Assembly (NCBI RefSeq): GCF_900105755.1
Contig: NZ_FNTQ01000001.1
Location: 8,928,001 to 8,992,000, forward strand
Reading direction: 5' to 3'
Source of the DNA: Streptomyces sp. Ag109_O5-10
GTDB lineage: Bacteria; Actinomycetota; Actinomycetes; Streptomycetales; Streptomycetaceae
DNA: 64,000 bases
In this document: in pieces, positions 41,112-48,202 of the stretch
Numbering within the stretch: position 1 is the first letter of the stretch
Layout of the letters: each line of letters opens with the position of its first letter
Position numbers and translations under genes: made by a program
Notes under the pieces: generated by a model
Told to the model about the DNA's origin: nothing
Seen by the model: only the letters and a program-made list of their open reading frames with translations
Database searches by the model: none

Positions 41112-42296
41112 TCACGGCAGCGGCTCGCCGAACTCCCCGTTGACCGTGTCGTCCTGGCCGGAGCGGGCTGTCTCGGCCGCCTCCTCGGGCAGCAGGAAGG
41201 CGGTGAGCGCGGCCGTGTCGTCCCGCAACTGGTCGTGGCTGTAGGCCAGCAGGTCCTGATGGAGCCGCTCCAGCAGCTCCGGGGGCGGCATCGGGCCCCA
41301 CGAACGCAGCCGCTGGAGCAGCGGGTAGAAGGCGCCGTCCGGATCCCGGGTCTCGGTGACACCGTCCGTGTACAGGAGCAGTTGGTCGCCGGGGCCGAAG
41401 GAGTAGGTGTCGACGCGGTAGGGATCCCCGACGAGCATGCCGAGGTTCAGCGGCGGACCCGGCTGCCCCCGGTCCAGTTCGCTCACCTCGCCGGGGCGGA
41501 TGAGCAGCGGCGGCGGATGGCCGCAGTTGAGGACGCGCACGATCCGCTCGTTCCCCGGGATCTCCGCGAAGACGGCGGTCACGAACCGCTCACCCAGTTC
41601 GGTCCCGCCCAGCCGGTCCGCCCGGCGGGTCATGCTGATGTCCACCCGCTCCACCAGCGCACGCAGGTCGGGTTCGTCGTGCGCCGCCTCGCGGAACGCG
41701 CCCAGCATCGCCGCCGCGGTCTCCACCGCGAGCAGCCCCTTGCCGCGCACGTCCCCGATGAGCAGCCGTACTCCGTACACGGTCGGAACCGCCTCGAAGA
41801 GGTCGCCGCCGATACGTGCCTCCGCGGCGGCGGACAGGTAGAAGCTCTCGAGGAGCAGGTTCCCGATCCGGCGCGGGACCGGCCTGAGCAGGACGCGTTG
41901 GGCGATCTCGGCCACGAACCGGACGTCGGCCAGGGTGCGTTCCCGGCGGATCCGGTGCGCGGCCAGGATCGCGCCCAGCGCACCCACCAGAGCCGTGCAC
42001 GCGTAGGCGGCCACGTAGTGCCGTTCCCAGACGTAGCCGACGGGGCGTCCCGCACAGCACGGGGTTCCGGCCAGCAGAAGTTCGAGGCCGATGCCGAAGA
42101 CCGTGGCGACCGCGACGACGACGGGCGGGTGGGCGAAGGCGGTCACCAGAGGCAGCGCGATCAGGACGAAACTCACCGGCCACTGCACCGGAGTGACCGG
42201 TTCGATCAGCAGTACGACGGCGATGTACAGGACCGGTAGCCAGCGCATCCACGCGGGCGGCGCGGGCAGTGGTGGGTTGGGACCGTCATGCCTCAC
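41112..42296 (-). CDS. Membrane-anchored SpoIIE/RsbU-type PP2C phosphatase
   Basis: 394 residues from GTG 42296, with AGGAGT six bases upstream; an upstream ATG at 42428 lacks support. Four to five helices (WLPVLYIAVVLLIEPV to TALVGALGAILAAH) are followed by a PP2C domain. Its blocks are RIGGDLFEAVPTVYGVRLLI, GDVRGKGLLAVETAAAMLGA, NCGHPPPLLI, and LLLYTDGVTETRDPDGAFYP, with the metal Asp residues of GGDL, GDVRGKG and TDGVTE. It would dephosphorylate an anti-anti-sigma factor in a partner switch. A C-terminal acidic tail is variable. No cognate anti-sigma gene adjoins. Confidence 0.87.
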   Translation of the reverse strand: MRHDGPNPPLPAPPAWMRWLPVLYIAVVLLIEPVTPVQWPVSFVLIALPLVTAFAHPPVVVAVATVFGIGLELLLAGTPCCAGRPVGYVWERHYVAAYACTALVGALGAILAAHRIRRERTLADVRFVAEIAQRVLLRPVPRRIGNLLLESFYLSAAAEARIGGDLFEAVPTVYGVRLLIGDVRGKGLLAVETAAAMLGAFREAAHDEPDLRALVERVDISMTRRADRLGGTELGERFVTAVFAEIPGNERIVRVLNCGHPPPLLIRPGEVSELDRGQPGPPLNLGMLVGDPYRVDTYSFGPGDQLLLYTDGVTETRDPDGAFYPLLQRLRSWGPMPPPELLERLHQDLLAYSHDQLRDDTAALTAFLLPEEAAETARSGQDDTVNGEFGEPLP

Positions 42297-42399
42297 CCGG
42301 GACTCCTGGCATATGAATCTAGACAAGACACCCAGCCTCTCCGGCCGACCCCCGGAACGCTGGTGATTGCTCCACTCAGCGGCATGTTCCGGGACCCGC

Positions 42400-42576
42400 A
42401 GAAGCATTCGAGCCATGCGTCGAAACATTCGAGAATTTGATACTCGTAAAGGGATCTCATCTCTGTCGCGCGGCGAGAAGTTCGCTCTTCTGTCGGCTGA
42501 TCAGATGCTTCAAGTGCGCAGATGTGTAACCGGGTGAATCGAAGGTTTCGAAATAATTACCGAAACTGTTGACAGC
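42400..42576. promoter_or_regulatory. xlnC upstream region with GAA-N3-TTC palindromes and a -35
   Basis: Three GAA-N3-TTC palindromes occur: GAAGCATTC (42401-42409), CGAAACATTCG (42421-42431) and CGAAGGTTTCG (42540-42550). The last is joined to GTTTCG-N10-CGAAAC (42545-42566). A perfect TTGACA follows at 42569-42574; its -10 is not clear. I recall GAAA/TTTC repeats in front of several Streptomyces xylanase genes. These are good operator candidates. Confidence 0.5.
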
Positions 42577-42642
42577 TGTCATGGCCAGACCAACACTCCC
42601 CACCAGGCCGCACCCGCACAGGCCAACACGAGGAGGCATCCC

Positions 42643-43311
42643 ATGAACCCGCTCGACCACGCCCTGAGCCGCAGGAGTGCCGGCGCCCTGCTGCTGGGCG
42701 CCGCCGCCGGGCTGGCCCTGCCCGGCACCGCCCGCGCCGCCACCGTCGTCACCACCAACCAGACCGGCACGAACAACGGCTACTACTACTCGTTCTGGAC
42801 CGACGCGCAGGGCACGGTCTCCATGACCCTCGGCTCCGGGGGCAACTACGGCACCAGCTGGCGCAACACCGGCAACTTCGTCTGCGGCAAGGGCTGGAGC
42901 ACCGGCGCCCGCCGGAACGTGACCTACTCGGGCAGCTTCAGCCCCTCCGGCAACGGCTACCTGTCCCTCTACGGGTGGACCTCGAACCCGCTCGTCGAGT
43001 ACTACATCGTCGACAACTGGGGCACCTACCGGCCCACCGGAACGTACAAGGGCAGCGTCACCACCGACGGCGGCACCTACGACATCTACCTGACGACGCG
43101 GTACAACGCCCCGTCCGTCGAGGGCACCAAGACCTTCAACCAGTACTGGAGCGTCCGCCAGTCCAAGCGGACCGGCGGCACCATCACCACCGGCAACCAC
43201 TTCGACTCCTGGGCCAGGGCCGGCATGCCCCTGGGCAGCTTCAGCTACTACCAGATCCTCGCGACCGAGGGCTACCAGAGCAGCGGCAGCTCGAACATCA
43301 CGGTGGCGTGA
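42643..43311 (+). CDS. xlnC: Secreted GH11 endo-1,4-beta-xylanase (Tat type)
   Basis: 222 residues. The N-terminus ALSRRSAGALLLGAAAGLAL is a twin-arginine signal with cleavage near ARAA. The jelly-roll catalytic domain follows (TNNGYYYSFWTDAQGTVSMT, GGNYGTSWRNTGNFVCGKGW). Nucleophile Glu119 is in NPLVEYYIVDNWG and the acid/base Glu209 in ILATEGYQSSGS. There is no carbohydrate-binding domain. It cuts xylan backbone outside the cell. The Tat signal and lack of a CBM match XlnC of S. lividans. Its TGA overlaps the axeA ATG by one base (TGATG), so the two are made together. Confidence 0.93.
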   Translation: MNPLDHALSRRSAGALLLGAAAGLALPGTARAATVVTTNQTGTNNGYYYSFWTDAQGTVSMTLGSGGNYGTSWRNTGNFVCGKGWSTGARRNVTYSGSFSPSGNGYLSLYGWTSNPLVEYYIVDNWGTYRPTGTYKGSVTTDGGTYDIYLTTRYNAPSVEGTKTFNQYWSVRQSKRTGGTITTGNHFDSWARAGMPLGSFSYYQILATEGYQSSGSSNITVA

Positions 43312-44000
43312 TGAGTGCCGTAGCGAAACACTCGTCACGCCCCCTGGTCGCGACCGCCGCCGCCGTCGCGCTGGCCGCCGCCGGCACCCTCGCCGTCGGC
43401 GCCGCCCCCGCCCGCTCCGCCACCTGCGCCGGTTACGTCGGCCTGACCTTCGACGACGGACCGTCCACCGCCCACACCCCGGGCCTGCTCGGCGCCCTGA
43501 GGGCGAACGGGCTGCGGGCCACCATGTTCAACGAGGGCCAGTACGCGGCCGCCTACCCGGCCCAGGTCAAGGCCCAGGTCAACGCGGGTATGTGGGTCGG
43601 CAACCACAGTTACACCCACCCGCACCTCACCCAGGAGACCCAGGCGCAGATCGACTCGGAGATCTCCCGCACCCAGTCGGCCGTCGCGGCGGCCGGCGGC
43701 GGGACACCGGCGCTGTTCCGGCCGCCCTACGGCGAGACCAACGCCACCGTACGGGCGGTCGAGGCCAGGTACGGGCTCACCGAGATCATCTGGGACGTCG
43801 ACTCGCAGGACTGGAACGGCGCGAGCACCGACGCGATCGTGCAGGCCGTCTCCCGGCTCACCGGCGGCCAGATCATCCTCATGCACGAGTGGCCGGCCAA
43901 CACCCTGGCCGCGATCCCGCGCATCGCACAGACCCTCGCGGCCAAGGGGCTGTGCGCCGGGCGGATCTCCGCGCAGACCGGCCGCGCGGTCGCGCCCTGA
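43311..44000 (+). CDS. axeA: Secreted CE4 polysaccharide deacetylase, acetylxylan esterase type
   Basis: 229 residues with a Sec signal (PLVATAAAVALAAAGTLAVG) and cut near ARSATC. NodB/CE4 motifs: GLTFDDGPSTAHT (catalytic and metal Asp), VGNHSYTHPHLTQET (metal His pair), FRPPYGETNATVRAV, EIIWDVDSQDW, and GGQIILMHEW. This is the Streptomyces AxeA pattern, a Co/Zn-dependent esterase that removes acetyl groups from xylan and so exposes it to the xylanase. There is no binding domain. The start is coupled to xlnC through TGATG. In S. lividans axeA follows xlnB instead; here the partner is the Tat-type enzyme. Confidence 0.9.
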   Translation: MSAVAKHSSRPLVATAAAVALAAAGTLAVGAAPARSATCAGYVGLTFDDGPSTAHTPGLLGALRANGLRATMFNEGQYAAAYPAQVKAQVNAGMWVGNHSYTHPHLTQETQAQIDSEISRTQSAVAAAGGGTPALFRPPYGETNATVRAVEARYGLTEIIWDVDSQDWNGASTDAIVQAVSRLTGGQIILMHEWPANTLAAIPRIAQTLAAKGLCAGRISAQTGRAVAP

Positions 44001-44108
44001 GAGAACGGTGGCACGAGTGGCGCGGCGGCCCGTCAACCGCCGCGCCACCCTCATGACTTCGGATGAACGGGGTTCGCCCGCCCGCCCCGCGTCGATAGGT
44101 TCGCCACC

Positions 44109-45770
44109 GTGGACTACTACGACCTGGGCCGTCACGGCCGGCGCGTGACGACTTCGTCCGCCGCCGCACAGACCTGGTTCGACCGGGGGCTGAACTGGAC
44201 CTACGCCTTCAACCACGAGGAGGCCGTCCGCTGTTTCGAGGCGGCCGGTGCGGCGGACCCGGACTGCGCCATGGCCGACTGGGGCGTCGCCTACGCCCTC
44301 GGTCCCCACTACAACAAACCCTGGGAGTTCTTCGACCCGGGTGACCTGGCGGACACGGTCGAGCGGACCCACGCCGCCGTGGAACGCGCCCACGCCAAGG
44401 CCGCGCACGCGACCCCCGTCGAACGCGCCCTGATCGAGGCACTGCGCGCCCGGTACCCGCAGTCCGCGGCCCCGGACGCGGCGGCCTGCTCGGTGTGGAA
44501 CACCGCCTACGCCGACAGCCTGCGCACCGCCTACGAACTGGCGCCCGACGACCTCGACGTCGCCGCCCTCTACGCGGACGCCCTGATGAACCTCACCCCC
44601 TGGCAGCTCTGGGACATCCGCAGCGGACGCCCGGCCGACGGGGCCCGCACGGAGGAAGTGAGGGCCGTGCTGGAGCGGGCCCTCGCGACCGAGGGCGGAG
44701 CCAGGCATCCCGGGCTGCTGCACCTCTACATCCACCTCATGGAGATGTCGCCCACGCCCGAGACCGCCCTGCCGGTCGCCGAACGGCTCCGCGGCCTCGT
44801 GCCCGACGCCGGGCACCTCCAGCACATGCCGTCCCACCTGGAGGTCCTGTGCGGCGACTACCGCCGCGTCGTCTCCGACAACGCCGCGGCCGTCGCCGCC
44901 GACGAGAAGTACCTCGCCCGCGCCGGCGCGATGAACTTCTACACCCTCTACCGCTGCCACAACCTGCACTTCGGAATCTACGGCGCCCTGTTCCTCGGCC
45001 GCCTCCAGGACGCCCTCGCCCTGGCCGAACGGCTCGAAGCCGCCGTACCGGCAGAGCTGCTGAGGGTGCAGAGCCCCCCGATGGCCGACTGGCTGGAGGG
45101 CTTCGTTGCCATGCGGGTGCACGTCCTGGTCCGCTTCGGCCGCTGGGACGACATCCTGCGCCTGCCGCTGCCCGCCGACCCGCGGCTGTACTGCGTGACC
45201 ACCGCGATGCTGCACTACGCGCGCGGTGTCGCCCAGGCGGCCACCGGCCGGATCGCCGAAGGTGAGACCGAACGGGCCCGCTTCCGGGACGCGGTCGCCG
45301 CCGTCCCGGAGACCCGCATGCTGTTCAACAACACCTGCGTCGACATCCTGGCCATCGCCTCCGCCATGCTCGACGGCGAACTCGCTTACCGGAAGGGCGA
45401 CTTCGACACGGCCTTCGCCGAGCTGCGCCGGTCGGTCGACCTGGACGACAACCTCCCGTACGACGAACCGTGGGGCTGGATGCAGCCCACCCGGCACGCC
45501 TACGGCGCCCTGCTCCTCGAACGCGGCCGGATCGCCGAGGCCGAGGCGGTCTACCGGGCCGACCTCGGCCTGGACGGCACCCTGCCCCGGGCGTTGCAGC
45601 ACCCGGGCAACGTGTGGGCGCTGCACGGCTTCCACGAGTGCCTCCGGCGGCTCGGCCGGGAGGGCGAGGCGCGGATCGTGGGTCAGCAGCTGAGGCTGGC
45701 GGAGGCGCTGGCGGACGTGCCGATCACGGCGTCGTGCTTCTGCCGGACGGAGTGCTGCGGCGGGCAGTAG
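44109..45770 (+). CDS. Large TPR-like protein of unknown function
   Basis: 553 residues, all-helical repeats without a signal peptide. The N-terminal TPR pair is QTWFDRGLNWTYAFNHEEAV, RCFEAAGAADPDCAMADWGV. A central block has LLHLYIHLMEMSPTPE and DAGHLQHMPSHLEVLCGDYR, with histidines spaced as in metal sites and strongly conserved in appearance. YNKPWEFFD near residue 75 and YDEPWGWMQPTRHAYGALLL near 455 are also distinctive. The tail ends in cysteines (TASCFCRTECCGG), which could bind metal. I do not recognise the function; homologues occur in many phyla as hypothetical TPR proteins. Nothing adjacent explains it. Confidence 0.8.
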   Translation: MDYYDLGRHGRRVTTSSAAAQTWFDRGLNWTYAFNHEEAVRCFEAAGAADPDCAMADWGVAYALGPHYNKPWEFFDPGDLADTVERTHAAVERAHAKAAHATPVERALIEALRARYPQSAAPDAAACSVWNTAYADSLRTAYELAPDDLDVAALYADALMNLTPWQLWDIRSGRPADGARTEEVRAVLERALATEGGARHPGLLHLYIHLMEMSPTPETALPVAERLRGLVPDAGHLQHMPSHLEVLCGDYRRVVSDNAAAVAADEKYLARAGAMNFYTLYRCHNLHFGIYGALFLGRLQDALALAERLEAAVPAELLRVQSPPMADWLEGFVAMRVHVLVRFGRWDDILRLPLPADPRLYCVTTAMLHYARGVAQAATGRIAEGETERARFRDAVAAVPETRMLFNNTCVDILAIASAMLDGELAYRKGDFDTAFAELRRSVDLDDNLPYDEPWGWMQPTRHAYGALLLERGRIAEAEAVYRADLGLDGTLPRALQHPGNVWALHGFHECLRRLGREGEARIVGQQLRLAEALADVPITASCFCRTECCGGQ

Positions 45771-45796
45771 CACCGCGGCCTGCCGTCGTTCGTCTG

Positions 45797-45900
45797 CGGC
45801 GCCGTCGCGGCTGGTCGCGCGGTTCCTCCCCCAGCCTTCGGCCGGGGGCACCCCCGCGGCCCCTCCTTCGGGGCGCTGAACTGCGGGGGCTGTATCGGGG
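45797..45900 (-). repeat. Intergenic repeat, copy B, with terminator hairpins
   Basis: On the minus strand the order is: a GCGCCCCGAAGG-type stem, a second stem (GGGGGTGCCCCC), CCGAAGGCTGGGGGAGG, then the core GGAACCGCGCGACCAGCC and GCGACGGCGCCG at 45797-45834. It lies directly 3' of the minus-strand phosphatase stop at 45905 and in the convergent gap with the TPR gene, as expected of a terminator. Copy C at 61998-62077 has the same order of parts. Confidence 0.65.
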
Positions 45901-45904
45901 CGCT

Positions 45905-47998
45905 TCAGAGGGCCCGGGCCACCAGCAGGGCCACGTCGTCGTGGTCGTCGGGGTGGCGGAGGCCGTGCAGGAGGAGGTCGCAGGTCTCCTCCAGGGGGCG
46001 GTGGGGCTCGTCGAGGAAGCCGAGGAGGACCTCGAGGCGGTCGTCGATGGGGTGGCGGCGGGTCTCGACCAGGCCGTCGGTGTACAGGACCAGCAGGTCC
46101 CCCGGGTCGAAGCCGATGGTGGTGGTCCCGAAGGCGATGCCGCCGACGCCGAGCGGGGCGGCGGGCGGCAGCTCCAGGAGAGCCGGCGGACGGTCGGAGT
46201 GCACCAGCGCGGGCGGCATGTGGCCCGCGTTGGCGATCTCGCAGCTCCTGGTGTGCGGGTCGTACACCGCGTACAGGCAGGTGACGATGTAGTGCTCCAG
46301 GTCGCAGGTGATCCGGTCGAGGTGCTTGAGCACCGCGTCCGGGGGCAGCTCCAGGTCCGCGTAGGCGCAGGTGGCGGTCCGCAGCCGGCCCATCGTGGCG
46401 GCCGCGTCGATGCCGTTGCCCATCACGTCGCCGACGACCAGCGCGGTCCTGTCCTGCGACAGCGGGATCACGTCGTACCAGTCGCCGCCCACCTCGCTCG
46501 TCGCCTGCGCCGGCTCGTAGCGGGAGGCCAGTTCCAGGCCGGTGTGCTCGGGCGGGTGGTCGGGCAGCAGGCTGCGCTGGAGGGTGAGGGCGGTGTTGCG
46601 CACGCTCTGGAACCAGCGGGCGTTGTCGATGGCCACGGCCGCACGCCCGGCCAGCTCGGTGGCGAGGACGACGTCGTCCTCGTCGAAGGGGAGCGGATTG
46701 CGGGTCCGCTTGAGGTCGAGGGCACCCAGCACCTCCCCGTGCGCGATCAGCGGCACCACCAGGTAGGAGTGCACGCCCGCCTCCTCCAGCAGCGCCCCGG
46801 CCTCCGGACTGCGGGCGATGCGCGGCAGGTCCTGCCTGCCGACCCGCGGGACCAGCACCGGGCGGGCGGTGTGCACGCACAGCGTGACCAGCCGGTCGCC
46901 GTCGTAGGAGGCGAGGTCACCGGGCGTGTCGGCGGCCCGCAGGGCGACCGTGGGATGGGCGGCCTCGAGGGCGAGGGCGCGGAACAGCTCCGGGCCGTTG
47001 TCGGGGCGGCGCGAGCGGCGCAGGGCCAGCGCCGCGTCCAGCACGTCCACCGCGACGACGTCCGCGAGCACCGGGGTGGCGATCTCGGCCAGCTCGTGCG
47101 CCGTGCGCTCCACCTCCAGCGAGGTGCCCACCCGGGCCGAGGCGTCGGCGATCAGGGCGAGGCGGCGCCGGGCCCGGTCGGCCTCGGCGGCCGCGCGGTG
47201 CCGTTCCGTCACGTCGACCACCGAGGTCGCGGCGCCCAGGACCCGGCCACCGGGGTCCTCGAGCCGGTAGAACGACAGCGACCAGGCGTGCTCGTGCTCC
47301 GGGTCGGCGGGTGTACGTCCCACGTGGTACTGGTCGAGCAGCGGCGTGCCCGTGGTGAGCACCTGGCGCAGCGCCGACTCGACGGTGTCGATGTCGGGCA
47401 GCAGCGGCGTCTCCCGCAGGTGGCGACCGATGTGCTCCTCGGCGGGGACGCCGTCGATCCGCTCCAGCGCCGGGTTCACCAGGAGATAGCGCAGATCGGG
47501 GTCGAGCAGGGCCAGGCCGATCGGGGACTGGCTGATCAGCCGCTCGCACAGCGCCAGGTCGGTCTCCAGCCGCTGCAGCAGGGTGTGGTCGGCGACGATG
47601 CCCAAGGCGTAGGTGTCGCCGAGGTCGTCAAGGAGCCGCATGGTGCGGAACTCCATCAGCCGGGTGCTGCCGTCCTTGTGCCGGACCGGGAACGCGCCGG
47701 CCCAGCTGTGCCCGGTCTCCAGTACGTCCGTGAAGACCTTCACCGCGGACTTCAGATGCTCCGGCTGCATGAGCAGGCGCGCCGCGTTCTTGCGGAGGGC
47801 CTCCTCGGACGTGTAGCCGAACAGTTCCTCGGCCTGCGGGGTCCAGAACACGATCCGGCCCTGCACGTCCAGCGCCACCGCGGCCACGCTCAGCACGTCC
47901 AGCAGGCCGGTCGGGCGCGGTAGGGCAGAGCCGTAATCGGCGCTGCGGGAGCCGCCGGAACCTTCGGCGTCACCGGACCGCAGGGAGTCCACCGCCAT
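45905..47998 (-). CDS. PAS-PAS-GAF-SpoIIE/PP2C phosphatase
   Basis: 697 residues. First PAS: DVLSVAAVALDVQGRIVFWT through about 145. Second PAS: ERLISQSPIGLALLDPDLRY through about 270. GAF: LALIADASARVGTSLEVERT to DNARW near 445. PP2C: GLELASRYEPAQATSEVGGD, WYDVIPLSQDRTALVVGDVM, GNGIDAAATMGRLRTAT, NAGHMPPALV, and LLVLYTDGLVETRRHPIDD. No HATPase tail. It is cytoplasmic and would sense a small molecule or redox state and dephosphorylate an anti-anti-sigma protein. It is divergent from a closely similar phosphatase at 48203, an apparent duplication with added domain. Confidence 0.9.
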   Translation of the reverse strand: MAVDSLRSGDAEGSGGSRSADYGSALPRPTGLLDVLSVAAVALDVQGRIVFWTPQAEELFGYTSEEALRKNAARLLMQPEHLKSAVKVFTDVLETGHSWAGAFPVRHKDGSTRLMEFRTMRLLDDLGDTYALGIVADHTLLQRLETDLALCERLISQSPIGLALLDPDLRYLLVNPALERIDGVPAEEHIGRHLRETPLLPDIDTVESALRQVLTTGTPLLDQYHVGRTPADPEHEHAWSLSFYRLEDPGGRVLGAATSVVDVTERHRAAAEADRARRRLALIADASARVGTSLEVERTAHELAEIATPVLADVVAVDVLDAALALRRSRRPDNGPELFRALALEAAHPTVALRAADTPGDLASYDGDRLVTLCVHTARPVLVPRVGRQDLPRIARSPEAGALLEEAGVHSYLVVPLIAHGEVLGALDLKRTRNPLPFDEDDVVLATELAGRAAVAIDNARWFQSVRNTALTLQRSLLPDHPPEHTGLELASRYEPAQATSEVGGDWYDVIPLSQDRTALVVGDVMGNGIDAAATMGRLRTATCAYADLELPPDAVLKHLDRITCDLEHYIVTCLYAVYDPHTRSCEIANAGHMPPALVHSDRPPALLELPPAAPLGVGGIAFGTTTIGFDPGDLLVLYTDGLVETRRHPIDDRLEVLLGFLDEPHRPLEETCDLLLHGLRHPDDHDDVALLVARAL

Positions 47999-48202
47999 CC
48001 CTCAACCACCTCCACCGGCCGCCGGGCCGATGCCGCTGCAAACGGCCCTTCCATGCTGCCCCCGGGGTGCGGCTCGCCCCAACTCCAGACCGAGTGCCCC
48101 GCTCCGCCCGGTCTCACGCACCGTGTCCAGGCGCCCGTCGCGGTCCCCGCCAGGGCCGGTGCGCAGCGGGTGGACAAGCGGGAACATGAGGGGACGTACA
48201 GG

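Noticed and set aside
43335..46880. Minus-strand open frame of about 1180 codons
   Set aside because: It lies antisense to axeA and the TPR gene and part of a phosphatase, with Arg/Gly-rich composition and no domain; a high-GC shadow.
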